From contig CAVYJC010000006.1 of the NCBI GenBank assembly GCA_963768715.1, positions 1 through 64,000 on the forward strand: a stretch of DNA of 64,000 nt. The letters run 5' to 3'. The translations under genes were made by a program, and so were the position numbers. The DNA comes from DATKEJ01 sp963768715 (GTDB taxonomy: Bacteria > Bacteroidota > Rhodothermia > Rhodothermales > DATKEJ01). Shown in pieces: positions 35,993 through 45,429 of the stretch. How positions within the stretch are numbered: position 1 is the stretch's first letter; each line of letters opens with the position of its first letter. The notes below the pieces were generated by a model. The model saw nothing but the letters and a program-made list of their open reading frames with translations. It made no database searches and was not told the DNA's origin.

Positions 35993-36114
35993 GATGTATT
36001 GAGCGTAAATGGTGGTTGCTGTCCAATGCAAACCGGTGTTCGGCTTGTGGAATCTGTATACGCGGCAGGTCGAGCGAGGTTGTTTCGGTTGTGTCAATTT
36101 TTGGCGGTTTCGCG

Positions 36115-36183
36115 AACCTGACGGGTCTTAAGACCTGACGGGTTTATAAACCTGACAGGTCTTAAGACCTATCAGCCTGGTAG
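36115..36183. repeat. Nested-palindrome repeat
   Basis: ACCTGACGGGTCTTAAGACC, ACCTGACGGGTTTATAAACC and GACAGGTCTTAAGACC follow each other and end with CCTGGTAG. This is one of eight or so copies of a family built from overlapping palindromes AGGTYTWARACCT joined by CCTGACAGG. Confidence 0.8.
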
Positions 36184-36261
36184 CCGATAGAACTTCACAA
36201 TTGGCGCTTGCACCCCCGTTTGGCCGCGTTGCAATTGTGAGATTATCATGTATTATCTGAA

Positions 36262-38248
36262 ATGAGCCGTTCGAATTTCGTCATCGCCGTTGTTGCTGCC
36301 CTCCTGCCCGCGCGTTTGGTGGGACAGCCATCTGAAGGCGCAATTTCCGTCTCTCCGATAGAGGCGATCGCAGGGACCTTCCAGGAGATAACCTACACGT
36401 TCCATCTCGGCTCCCAGGAGATAGTGCGCGGAGGAGGCATCCGGATCGAGTATCCGGTCGCGTACGGTGAAACCGAGCCTTTCTTCTGGAGCAAACCCCA
36501 AACGGAGTATCCCGATGCGCCGGGGTATGTCGCTGCGACATCCTCTGACGGTTCGCTGCTGCGCGTCACAGCGGGTGGCATCGCCGGAGGAATCGCCACG
36601 ATCGAACTGGAATCGGATACGCTCCGACAAGGGGACAGCATTACGATGGTTTACCGCGGCATCGTTCAGAGTCTTGCTCGGGATGTCGAAGTGCGATATG
36701 CCGTCAGGAACTCAGCTACGGGAGAGTGGCGGCGCGCCCCTCATCCACCCACCTTCAGCATTCTCCCGCGCGAAGCACATACGCTCGTCGCGACCACACC
36801 TTCCGATGTCCAGAAAGGGACATCGTTCAGCGCTAGCCGTCGTCCTGATCGATCGCTACGGCAATCTGGCCTCGGGCTATCGCGGCACGATCACGCTGTC
36901 GTCCACCGATCCAAACAGCACGCTCCCGGCATCCTATGAATTTTCGGAAACCGACAAAGGCATACACATCTTTGACGGTGTCCAGTTCGACGCGGAAGGT
37001 TTCCAGCAAATCAGAGCTGCAGCCCCCGGAACATCCATCCAGGTTTCATCCAATTACACATGGGTTTGGCCCGGTGAACCCCCGTTTCGCCGATTCTTCG
37101 GGGATACGCACTTCCACACAGGCAGTGGAACGCGGCATCACGGGTTTATCGGTGCATCCACAAGCGGGGACATAAACACACTCGCGACCGAGGACTTTCA
37201 GTCGTTGAATTCCGGAGGGGACCACCGCGGTAATTTTACGGATGCTGCGTCGGCCTACCGCTACGCTCGCGACGTTGTGCGTCTGGATTTCGCCTCCTCA
37301 TCCGAACACGACGCCGTGCTCTTCGATAGTCTGGCGTGGACGGAGAGCCAGGCCATCAGTGAACGGTTCAACAACTCCGGAAAGTTCACAACTTTCTTCG
37401 CCTATGAGTGGACTGCGGGGTTCATGCACCACATTGTTCTCTACCGATTCCCGGGAGGTAAGGTCTTCAAAAAAGCCGACTATCCCGACCTTCCGTCGCT
37501 TTGGCATGCACTGGACGACCAAGGGATGCCTGCGCTGACCATTCCCCACGTGACATGGACGTTCGACGATCACCCGATCTGGGACGAGGTTAACAATACT
37601 TATCGACAAGTCGGCGAGATCTACAGTCTCTGGAACAGTCGATTTCTGGTGCAGCCTGACGATATCCCGCAGCGATTCGAGCTCGGCGTCCACAACCGAT
37701 GGTCCTATCAATATGCCTGGGATCACGGGCATCGACTGGGCCTCGTCGGCGCGACCGATAACCATCTCGGGCGTCCCGGCGCCAACAACTACACAATCTA
37801 CACCCAGCACACGGGCGGATTCGCCGGCGTTCTTGCGCCCGAGAACACGCGCGATGCGATCTGGGATGGACTCCAGAATCGCCGGACCTACGCGACAACG
37901 GGCACCCGAATCTATCTCGACTTTCAGGCGGACGGCCACGAGATGGGCAGTGAATACACGGCGACGGCTCCGCCCAAAATTTCGGTCCGCGTGGCCGGAA
38001 CGAATACGCTCGCCTCGGTGGAAATCGTCAAGTACCAGGCCGGCGCCTACGAGACGATCTTCGAAGATCGTCCGGATTCGGCGGTTTCCGTCTTCACGTT
38101 CACCGACGATGGATTCGAGTCCGACTGCTTCTACTACTTGCGTGTGAAGCAGGTAGACGAATATCCGGGTCGGCCCTGGTCGCATTCCACGGCCGAGATG
38201 GCCTGGTCGTCTCCCATTTGGGTAACGAATGGAAGTGGTGGCAGGTAG
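36262..38248 (+). CDS. DUF3604 secreted phosphoesterase-like protein (frame break near 36829)
   Basis: The N-terminal 190 residues (signal peptide FVIAVVAALLPARLVGQ, then beta-rich sequence) run to KGTSF. One extra base near 36829 then shifts the frame. In the next frame it continues ALAVVLIDRYGN and RFFGDTHFHTGSGTRHHG, the PHP-like metal site that opens DUF3604, followed by SSEHDAVLFDS, YEWTAG, LTIPHVTW, EIYSLWNSR and LVGATDNHLGRPG. Removing one base gives 661 residues, the usual size. DUF3604 proteins are exported metal-dependent hydrolases of uncertain substrate. It has the same orientation as the DUF5916 gene 160 bp downstream. Confidence 0.82.
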
Positions 38249-38408
38249 AAGACGTTTCCGGTCTATGGACCTGTACGCCTGGTAGGCCGCCTACGCCTTA
38301 GATTGCAACCGGAGCGGGAAAGCGCGTCCACAGGTTATGAATCAATGGGCGGATCCGATCCGCCCTACGCCGTACCTTCACGCTCCGATTGAAGATCTTC
38401 TCGTCACT

Positions 38409-40790
38409 ATGAGTTCTGGGATCCATTCGAGGCGCGATCCGCTGGTTTCGTTCGTACTGTGTGCGGCGCTTGTGGCCGTAACACCGTGGGTTCTCCTTGC
38501 ACAGAGTGGTCCACACACGTACTCGGGCTGGGAGGGGCAGCTGGATGTCCAGATCCCGCGCTTCGACACGGTTGCCACGATTGACGGAGTTCTGGACGAC
38601 GAGGTGTGGAGCCGGGCCGCCGTGCTCACCGGCTTCTCGCAGTACCAGCCCGTTGACGGGAGACCTGCCGAGGAGCCGACCACGGTCTTTGTGTGGTATT
38701 CTCCGCGTGCAATCTACTTCGGCATTCGTGCCGAGGAGATCCACGGTGACCAGGTGCGGGCGACACAGGCAAATCGCGACAACATCACGAGCGAAGATCA
38801 GATTCAGATTTTGCTCGATACGTATGACGACCGGCGCACGGCCTTCCTCTTTGCCGTGAATCCGCTGGGCGTCCAGGCTGACGGGACCCGCTCGGACGCA
38901 TTCAGCGGCGGCGCAGGTGGAAGTTCGGCTACCGGAGGCGGAAGCCACATGGTCAACTTCCTGGACGGAAACATGGATCTTAACCCCGACTACGTGTTCG
39001 ACTCGAAGGGCCGGCTCACGGACTTCGGATACGAGGTCGAGGTTCGGATACCCTTCAAGAGCCTGAGGTATCAAGAAGCCGATGTCCAGAACTGGGGTCT
39101 CCACATACTTCGTCGTGCGATGCACTCGGGTTTTCAGGATTCCTGGGCCCCGGCCGTCCGGGCACGAGCAAGCTTCCTTGGCCAGGCGGGTGAACTTCGA
39201 GGGCTGCATGATCTGCAACGGGGTCTCGTGCTCGAAGTGACGCCGACCGCAACAGGTCGTCTCGATGGATATGAGAAACCATCAGGCGACTGGGCATACG
39301 ACGCCGGCGGAGAGCTGGGCGCTGACATACGTTGGGGCATGCGTCAGAACCTGACGCTCAACGCGACCCTCAATCCGGATTTCTCCCAAGTCGAGGCCGA
39401 CGTCGGCCAGGTCACCCTTAACGAACGGTTCGCTCTATTCTATCCGGAGAAACGCCCCTTCTTTCTGGACGGCCTCGAACTGTTCGACACGCCCGGGCAG
39501 CTCATCTATACCCGGCGGATCGTATCACCGATAGCCGGCGCGAAGCTCGCGGGAAAGGCCGGCCAATGGAACATCGCCACGATTCTGGCAGCGGACGATT
39601 CGGCTTACAGCGCGACAGGCAGTACACCGCTTTTCGGCGTGGCCAGGATCCGCCGCGATTTCAGCCGCGCAGCGACGGTCGGAGGGGTACTCACCACCCG
39701 CGAGGACGGACCGGACCATTCGCGGTTATTAGGAGTCGATACGAGGCTCTATCACAACCGGATGTACTACATCGAGCTCCAAGGCGTCAGGAGCTGGTCG
39801 GAGCACGGCGGATCAGGAACGAACGGGACTTTGTTTGAGGCCACATGGGACCGCACGGGACGGAGTTGGGGTTTTCACTACACCCTCAGCGGCGTCTCAC
39901 CCGACTTTGAGGCGGCATCAGGGTTCGTGAACCGGACCAATCTGGTCACCGGTCAAATTACGAATCGCCTGACCGGATACGGTGAGAAGGGAGCGCTGCT
40001 CGAGACGGCGTCGACCTTCTTAACGTTCCGGCGTATCTGGGCCTGGGACGGCTGGGGAGATGCGTGGAGCGGCGGAGCAATAGAGGGCCGCGAGTCGCTC
40101 AACCCGTCCGCCAAACTGAGGGGTGGATGGACTCTCAACGGTTCGGTGACCCGCAGCTTCTATGCCTTCGATCCATCAGACTATACCGGATACTCGCTTG
40201 AAACCGGCAGCAGCTTCGTGATACCTGGTGTGGATGACAACCAGTGGACCACAGACGTAACCGTAACGACCCCAACCTGGCAAATCGTGACCGCGACCGC
40301 CACCTACGGTCTCGGACACACGCCGCTCTTCCTTGAGGCCACTGCGGGCAGCTCCCGGCAATCTTCTGCGACGGTCGATCTGAGACCGACCCAGGCCCTC
40401 CGGGCAACATTCCAGGTCGCGCGCCTCGCACTCGACCGGGTCCGCGACGGTTCGCGATTCTCCACTGAAACGATCCCTCGCTTGAAACTGGAATACCAGA
40501 TCACCCCGGACATCTTCGTCCGCTTCATCGGGCAGTACACGGCGCGTGAGCGAGCCGCGCTCATGAATCGTAGCGGCGTGCCGATCCTTGTCGACGGAGA
40601 GCCGGCGTCCCCAACCAAAGAGAACCTGTTCCAGACTGACTGGCTTTTCAGCTACAGGCCCGTGCCGGGCACACTGCTTTACCTCGGATATAGCGCCACG
40701 CTGGAAGAGCCTGAAAGCTTCCGCTATCGCCACCTGCGCAGGCAGGTGGACGGTTTCTTCGCGAAGATCAGCTATACGATTCGGTCGTAG
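38409..40790 (+). CDS. DUF5916 outer-membrane barrel with CBM9-like domain (second copy)
   Basis: From 38409 the protein has 793 residues with signal peptide FVLCAALVAVTPWVLLAQ. The CBM9-like domain includes ATIDGVLDDEVWSRA, NRDNITSEDQIQILLDTYDDRRTAFLFAVNP and RIPFKSLRYQ. The DUF5916 barrel has NPDFSQVEADVGQVTLNERFALFYPEKRPFFLDG and RRIVSPIAGAKLAGKAG, ending KISYTIRS, a typical outer-membrane terminal strand. It shares architecture with the gene at 28123-30414 but is clearly divergent. Such barrels could take up or bind glycans; this is not proven. The nested-palindrome repeat begins about 10-20 bases after its stop. Confidence 0.88.
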   Translation: MSSGIHSRRDPLVSFVLCAALVAVTPWVLLAQSGPHTYSGWEGQLDVQIPRFDTVATIDGVLDDEVWSRAAVLTGFSQYQPVDGRPAEEPTTVFVWYSPRAIYFGIRAEEIHGDQVRATQANRDNITSEDQIQILLDTYDDRRTAFLFAVNPLGVQADGTRSDAFSGGAGGSSATGGGSHMVNFLDGNMDLNPDYVFDSKGRLTDFGYEVEVRIPFKSLRYQEADVQNWGLHILRRAMHSGFQDSWAPAVRARASFLGQAGELRGLHDLQRGLVLEVTPTATGRLDGYEKPSGDWAYDAGGELGADIRWGMRQNLTLNATLNPDFSQVEADVGQVTLNERFALFYPEKRPFFLDGLELFDTPGQLIYTRRIVSPIAGAKLAGKAGQWNIATILAADDSAYSATGSTPLFGVARIRRDFSRAATVGGVLTTREDGPDHSRLLGVDTRLYHNRMYYIELQGVRSWSEHGGSGTNGTLFEATWDRTGRSWGFHYTLSGVSPDFEAASGFVNRTNLVTGQITNRLTGYGEKGALLETASTFLTFRRIWAWDGWGDAWSGGAIEGRESLNPSAKLRGGWTLNGSVTRSFYAFDPSDYTGYSLETGSSFVIPGVDDNQWTTDVTVTTPTWQIVTATATYGLGHTPLFLEATAGSSRQSSATVDLRPTQALRATFQVARLALDRVRDGSRFSTETIPRLKLEYQITPDIFVRFIGQYTARERAALMNRSGVPILVDGEPASPTKENLFQTDWLFSYRPVPGTLLYLGYSATLEEPESFRYRHLRRQVDGFFAKISYTIRS

Positions 40791-40812
40791 AAATGTCAAC
40801 CGGTCTGGTCTT

Positions 40813-40924
40813 GAGACCGGTCCGGTCTTAAGACCTGACAGGTTTTAAAACCTGTCAGGTATATAGACCTATACGCCTGGTAGACGGCCCCGCCTCTGAA
40901 CCAACCTCCAACTCACGAATCGAG
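40813..40924. repeat. 112-bp direct repeat, left copy (contains nested palindromes and esterase 3' end)
   Basis: The copy begins GAGACCGGTCCGGTCTTAAG, passes through the AGGTTTTAAAACCT palindrome and ends with TCACGAATCGAG, which is the stop plus last three codons of the esterase gene read on the other strand. It matches 41902-42013 at all but three positions. Confidence 0.9.
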
Positions 40925-41828
40925 GAGCATTCGCAGGAATTCCGGCAGCCCGTGGAGGTGGTCGACGTGATCGGGCGCCGTATTCCCGGCGAAACCGAGA
41001 ATCGTGAGGTGTCCCGCATACGTTCGGCTCAGCAGCTGCATACCCCCTGGACCCCACTCAACGACCGGCTCACGTGACAATCCAAGCTGTTCAATGAGGT
41101 AATCTGTCGTTTCCGTCGTACTCGCGAACGTTCCGGGGAAGATCTCGGAGTGCGTAATCACCATCCGCTTGCTCCCATTCACCGCCGAGCGGGCGAAGTC
41201 GACGAATGGGGTGAGCTTTTCCGTTCCCAGCGTTCCGCCCTCGAACAGCACGCGGCCGTCAGGCACATAATCTGTATGGAAACCGTCGAGCAATAGCACC
41301 CCCGCCACCTTTTCGCTGTCGCGCCTCAGAATGGCGCGGACCGCGCCGTACCCGGCACTGAATGCACTCAAAAACACTCGATTCGGAACACGATCTGAGA
41401 CGCCGCGCGCTACGAGAGAATCTCCGACCGCGGCAAGAAGCGTGCGGAAGACGGATTCGTCGAGAAAAGGTCTCTCATAGACTGACGATCCAGCCCCGAG
41501 ATTGACAGAAACGCCGACCATTGCGTTGATCGAGGCGCGATACGGCCGTGTTCACGACAAACGCGGCGCCGTGAAAGTGAACCAGAAGATCGAAGGGCTC
41601 GCCGCGACCAACAGACGGCGGGACGAACACCGAGACCGACTTCGGGAGGATCCCGGGGATTTCAAAAGAGATGCCGTCCAACGGCTTTTCAGGAAGGCGT
41701 TCATGAACCCGGGTATGCTCCTGCATGGGCGATGGATTCTGACCAGCGGGTGCCGGCGCCTGCGAGCTCGATACGCAGCCCGTAAGACTAATCGTCAAGG
41801 CGAAGAAATGACATCGCAAAAGGCTCAT
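40913..41828 (-). CDS. Lipoprotein alpha/beta-hydrolase (frame break near 41537)
   Basis: The N-terminus is a lipoprotein signal with lipobox LTGC (FFALTISLTGC) and a linker, then DLLVHFHGAA, whose HG forms the oxyanion hole. One extra base near 41537 shifts the frame; the next frame carries MVGVSVNLGAGSSVY, SAFSAGYGAVRAIL (nucleophile-elbow Ser), LLLDGFHTDY with a candidate Asp, and DHVDHLHG with a candidate His. Repaired, it is 304 residues with a full triad. It is probably an esterase anchored in the periplasm or outer membrane. The gene is bracketed by two 112-bp direct repeats, the left one overlapping its last codons, so it may have moved or duplicated as a unit. Confidence 0.78.
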
Positions 41829-41901
41829 GAGACACGCTCGGTGATTGTTGATTCCAAGATGTTACTAAACCACGTGGATGAAAATCGAGCGGTGTGCTTA
41901 A

Positions 41902-42013
41902 GAGACCGGTCCGGTCTTAAGACCTGACAGGTTTTAAAACCTGACAGGTATATAGACCTGTACGCCTGGTAGACGGCTCCGCCTCTGAACCAACCTCCAA
42001 CTCACGAATCGAG
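41902..42013. repeat. 112-bp direct repeat, right copy
   Basis: It differs from 40813-40924 at only three positions (T/A in CCTGTCAGG, A/G in CCTATACG, C/T in GGCCCCG). It is itself bracketed by AATCGAGCGGT at 41883-41893 and 42007-42017, which could be a target-site-like duplication. Confidence 0.9.
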
Positions 42014-42143
42014 CGGTCGTGATGAAGCTCCGGCGTCCTGTGACGGGACGCCACCCACAGTCTCGATTAACATCGCCTGTCACAAAGGAACCCGAGGGTC
42101 TCATATGCTCTATGTTCCTTTATTCCATCAATTGCCGTCCGAA

Positions 42144-42578
42144 ATGAAGGTTGCCAAGACATTCCGCTGGGAAGCCGCGCATCGTCTCCCGATGCATCCC
42201 GGACTATGTAGAAATCTACATGGACACTCCTACCGCATGACTGTCATTTTGGACGGTCCGGTCGGTCCGGATGAAATGGTGATCGATTTCGGACATATCA
42301 AATCGATCGTCTCTCCGCTCGTCAATGCCTGGGATCATGCCACGCTCGTTTCAGAGGACGACGTCGAGCTTCTCGACCTCGTGACGCAGCTGGAATCCAA
42401 GCACTTTCTGGTTCCCGGCCAAACAACTGTCGAGAACCTGTGTCGGATTGCGGCCGAGGCGATCGAAGAACACGGAAAGGAGTTGCTCGTCAGCCACGCG
42501 ATAACGAATCTGACGGTCCGAATCCACGAAACGGAAACGTGCTATTCCGAGATAGAAAGGGCGATCAGCCCGGAATAA
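42144..42578 (+). CDS. queD: 6-carboxy-5,6,7,8-tetrahydropterin synthase-like (QueD) protein
   Basis: From 42144 the protein has 144 residues. AAHRLPMHPGLCRNLHGHSY provides the zinc ligands His13, His26 and His28 and the candidate catalytic Cys22. MVIDFGHIKSIV, NAWDHATL (Asp-His pair) and VRIHETETCYSEI are also family features. QueD converts dihydroneopterin triphosphate to 6-carboxytetrahydropterin, the first committed step in making queuosine and 7-deazaguanines. No other queuosine gene is nearby. A start at 42105 is possible but adds 13 residues not typical of the family. Confidence 0.87.
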   Translation: MKVAKTFRWEAAHRLPMHPGLCRNLHGHSYRMTVILDGPVGPDEMVIDFGHIKSIVSPLVNAWDHATLVSEDDVELLDLVTQLESKHFLVPGQTTVENLCRIAAEAIEEHGKELLVSHAITNLTVRIHETETCYSEIERAISPE

Positions 42579-42616
42579 TCGGATTCCACCGGAAACCGGT
42601 TGCGGCCGTTTGCTGG

Positions 42617-43594
42617 TCAACGCGCGACGATCACCGACCGTGTTTCGACATGATCTCCAGTCTCAACGCGCAGAATGTAGAGACCATTTTGTAATCCACC
42701 CGGCATCGTCGGCAGCTTGTTCGCGCCCTGCGTCAAAAGCAAATCACCCACTTTCCAGACCTCGCGCCCCAGGATATCGAAGACAGATATTCCTGCCACG
42801 CCAACTCTGTTCGAGACGATTGAAAGAGGCTCTTGTCCAGTGACCGGGTTGGGGTAAACCTCCTCCAGCATCCGTTCATGCGGCAGTTCATCGCCGCCCT
42901 CAACGGCGGTTCCAGTAGCCACCTTCGAGTAGATTTTCAGATTTCGAACCGTCCCGTAGAAGATCGTGCCGAGCCCTCCATCAGCATATCCGACCGTTCG
43001 GTCGTCGCCGGTCGCCAACTCTGCCGCAACCCTGACGCCCAGCTGACCGTCGAGGTAGAGACTCACCGAATCGGAGTCGACCAGAATCCCCGTCTCATGC
43101 CACACGCCCGGCGACCATTTGAGTGGTGACAGATAAGTGTCGTGTTTGTTGTTTAGACGAAGATTCATGAGAGAATCATCGCGGATCCAGATTCCCGCCC
43201 AGCGCCAGAGCAGCCCTCCAACCAGGACGGGGTTACCATGGAGCGAATCCGTGTTGAACTCGGTCGACATCGCGAACGCGTCAAAGTTTAGCGCGGCGAT
43301 TTCCGGTGTCTCGGCGGCGGAATAATCAAGTTCCAAGTGCTCCGTACCGATACCATTCAGGAAGATTCCTCCGTTCTCAAACGGAGCGTTCTCCAGTTGC
43401 ATTGGACCGTTGTTGCCCGTCGTATCATCCCCCGAGACGTGAAGCGGGTAGTGCGCAATCAGTGTCCAGTCAGATGGAACGAAGCTCTGTGCCTCCGTTC
43501 TTCCCGCCGTGAACGCCAGCGCAACAAGAAGCAGCCAGGCACATCCGAGTGATCCGCGGACCAGCGGATGAGGGATGTCAAGGGATTTCAACAT
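42617..43594 (-). CDS. LamG-like T9SS-sorted surface protein
   Basis: The 325-residue protein has a signal peptide (CAWLLLVALAFTAGRTEAQ), one concanavalin-like LamG domain of about 180 residues (WTLIAHYPLHVSGDDTTG, LDGQLGVRVAAEL, GTVRNLKIYSK), and a T9SS type A sorting domain (EEVYPNPVTGQEPLSI, VFDILGREVW, NGLYILRVETG). LamG domains usually bind sugars or proteins. It is a single gene, divergent from the NTF2-like fragment. Confidence 0.9.
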   Translation of the reverse strand: MLKSLDIPHPLVRGSLGCAWLLLVALAFTAGRTEAQSFVPSDWTLIAHYPLHVSGDDTTGNNGPMQLENAPFENGGIFLNGIGTEHLELDYSAAETPEIAALNFDAFAMSTEFNTDSLHGNPVLVGGLLWRWAGIWIRDDSLMNLRLNNKHDTYLSPLKWSPGVWHETGILVDSDSVSLYLDGQLGVRVAAELATGDDRTVGYADGGLGTIFYGTVRNLKIYSKVATGTAVEGGDELPHERMLEEVYPNPVTGQEPLSIVSNRVGVAGISVFDILGREVWKVGDLLLTQGANKLPTMPGGLQNGLYILRVETGDHVETRSVIVAR

Positions 43595-43718
43595 AGCGTC
43601 TCCATTTTCTGTGGTGGGATCTGCAAATATGGACTGCGAAACGTCAAAAATCCAATCGCCGATTTAAAACCGCGTCGCTCGGGCGCAACCTCACCCCCGC
43701 CTTTCCCTATACGCCATT

Positions 43719-43928
43719 GTGCCCTTTCACCCCGGGATGTGGAACAAGGACGGGGAAATGGATTCCGAAATGGCTCGAAAGGAGGTCACCGTCTTTGATA
43801 TACTTGACAAGACGGCAACTGCGAAGCTCGGTGCCGAATGGGGCATCGAGTACTTCCATCCAGCCAAACTCGACGGCAAATGCGTGATCATGAACGTCAT
43901 CTGGCAAACCTACCCACCCGAACCTTGA
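43719..43928 (+). pseudogene. C-terminal fragment of an NTF2-like/lumazine-binding family protein
   Basis: About 69 codons encode EVTVFDILDKTATAKLGAEW, then EYFHPAKLDGKCVIMNVIWQ, which match the last strands of PF12893-type NTF2-like proteins. The N-terminal helices that should precede them are not present in any frame in the gap back to 43595. The stop overlaps a possible TTG start of the next lipoprotein gene. It is probably a decayed remnant, or a gene whose front has been lost. Confidence 0.55.
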
Positions 43929-44412
43929 AACCGCATCGTCTCCTCACAATGGCGATTGCAGCCGTGCTTCTGGGGGCCGGCTGCTCAGGAGACTACGAAA
44001 GCCTCTCTGAGCCCGGCGAATATCTCGTGTTCGGAGACTTCTACGGCGAATGCCTGGGAGAGGGTGCGTTGACATATTCAAGGTGGTAGACAGGAAGCTC
44101 TTCGAAGACACGTTGGACAACTATCCGTTGACCTCAGAGCTTCCCCATGTCGTGCAACTCGTCGCACGCCCGGCAGACAGATACGATGAAATCGTCGGGC
44201 TGATCGGAGACGTTCCGGCAAAGCTTTTCGACGAGAAACGCCTCGTCATCGGGCAACCCGATGCCGGGGACTGGGGTGGATTCTATCTCGAGACAAACGT
44301 ATCGGGCAGCGTCCGTTACTGGCTGATCGACAAGGAGGCCGACAACCTTCCGAAATACCTGCGAGACTACGCTCTCAAGCTGGAAGAAGCGATTCAAATC
44401 GCTGGAGGGTGA
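43925..44412 (+). CDS. Small lipoprotein of unknown function (frame break near 44069)
   Basis: A TTG at 43925 or ATG at 43949 opens a lipoprotein signal (LLTMAIAAVLLGAGC). After GDFYGECLGEG the frame fails, and a missing base near 44069 joins it to CVDIFKVVDRKLFEDTLDNYP in the next frame, which runs to a stop at 44412. Repaired length is about 154-162 residues. The C-terminal part is acidic and globular and I do not recognise it. It lies in a run of small plus-strand genes before DUF302. Confidence 0.65.
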
Positions 44413-44542
44413 TCGCGCCCAAATTCCGGTCTTTCCAATCTCCACTCGAGGTCGCGAGAAACCGGATTACCGCCTCGTGCCTCGTCGGGCATTCGAGATC
44501 GCTGGACTGTAGCTTCTGCCAACGTTCAAACAGAGAACTGAA

Positions 44543-44941
44543 ATGAGTACCTATTACTTTTCGACAATAGTCAGCGGCTTATTCGATGAAGTGATCGAAA
44601 AGACCACCGCCGCATTGGCTGCCGAAGGCTTTGGAATCCTCACGGAAATCGATGTTGCCGCGACGATGAAGAAGAAGCTGGATGTGGACATGCCTCCGTA
44701 TCGGATTCTGGGGGCTTGTAATCCGACATTCGCGCACGAGGCACTGGAGGCGGAAGGCAGAATCGGGACGATGCTCCCCTGCAACGTGATCGTCCGATCG
44801 ATCAAGGACGGAGCCGTCGAGGTATCGGCGGTCGACCCGATCGCTTCGATGAAGGCCATAGAGAACGAACAACTTGGAGAGATAGCTTCTGAGGTACGGT
44901 TACGGCTGCAACGAGTGATTGCAGGTCTTGAACAAAAGTGA
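44543..44941 (+). CDS. DUF302 family protein
   Basis: The 132-residue protein shows the DUF302 core: TTAALAAEGFGILTEIDVAATMKKKLDVDMPPYRILGACNP, ALEAEGRIGTMLPCNVIVR and SAVDPIASM. DUF302 proteins are small alpha-beta proteins often found near redox or sulfur genes; a biochemical role is not established. There is no signal peptide. It is followed within 6 bp by a diheme lipoprotein gene, so the pair is probably one transcript. Confidence 0.88.
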   Translation: MSTYYFSTIVSGLFDEVIEKTTAALAAEGFGILTEIDVAATMKKKLDVDMPPYRILGACNPTFAHEALEAEGRIGTMLPCNVIVRSIKDGAVEVSAVDPIASMKAIENEQLGEIASEVRLRLQRVIAGLEQK

Positions 44942-44947
44942 GGTATC

Positions 44948-45259
44948 ATGGACACCGTAACCCGAACGCTGAGAAGCTGGCTGGTCCCGCTTCTTACCAC
45001 AGGCATCTTCGTCTTCGCCCTGTCCGCATGTGATAGCGGACCCTCGTCCATTCCGGACAATCTGCCCGCGGACCACACCGCCAACAACGACGGCATCCCA
45101 CACCGCCCCGGCTTCCAGACACCGTTTGCCCCATCATCGGGATGCACTACGTGTCACGGAGCCGATTTGAGAGGAGGCACAGCCGTGATCGACGGCATGG
45201 ATATCGCCACACCATCGTGTTTCAGCTGCCACGGGAACGGCTGGAGTTCGTCGTCTTAA
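44948..45259 (+). CDS. Small diheme c-type cytochrome-like lipoprotein
   Basis: The 103-residue protein has a lipoprotein signal (LTTGIFVFALSAC, lipobox LSAC) and two heme c attachment motifs, CTTCH (about residue 64) and CFSCH (about residue 92), 28 residues apart. There are few other conserved residues. It should be a periplasm-facing electron carrier. It is cotranscribed with DUF302 (6-bp gap). Confidence 0.85.
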   Translation: MDTVTRTLRSWLVPLLTTGIFVFALSACDSGPSSIPDNLPADHTANNDGIPHRPGFQTPFAPSSGCTTCHGADLRGGTAVIDGMDIATPSCFSCHGNGWSSSS

Positions 45260-45288
45260 TCAGGGCGCCGATGGTTTCGTTGGGATGG

Positions 45289-45319
45289 ATTCTGGATCCC
45301 CGCCTCCGCGGGGATGACC
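45289..45319. repeat. Hairpin repeat CCCCGCCTCCGCGGGG
   Basis: Second copy of the element at 22786-22816, located 30 bases after the diheme lipoprotein gene, where it could terminate transcription. Confidence 0.7.
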
Positions 45320-45387
45320 GACCCGGCTTGTACTTATGCCTTCTTTGTGTCTGTGCAGAGACGTTTTCCGGATGACGAGCCCGTCGA

Positions 45388-45429
45388 AGCACCAAGTACC
45401 AAGTACTAAGTACCAAGCCCCAAGCCCCT
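45388..45429. repeat. Heptamer array AGTACCA/AGCCCCA (6-7 units) at the acyl-CoA dehydrogenase stop
   Basis: AGCACCA, AGTACCA, AGTACTA, AGTACCA, AGCCCCA and AGCCCCT in exact phase. The complement of the stop (45428-45430) is in the last units. Confidence 0.82.

Noticed and set aside
36229..36256. Sigma-70-like promoter TTGCAA ... TATTAT before DUF3604
   Set aside because: The spacing is only 15 bases and the hexamers are weak; in this phylum the primary sigma factor prefers a different pattern, so support is insufficient.
40813..42013. Integron cassette with attC sites around the esterase
   Set aside because: The repeats lack the core-site pattern of attC and there is no integrase gene; they are direct, not site-specific inverted, and include coding end.
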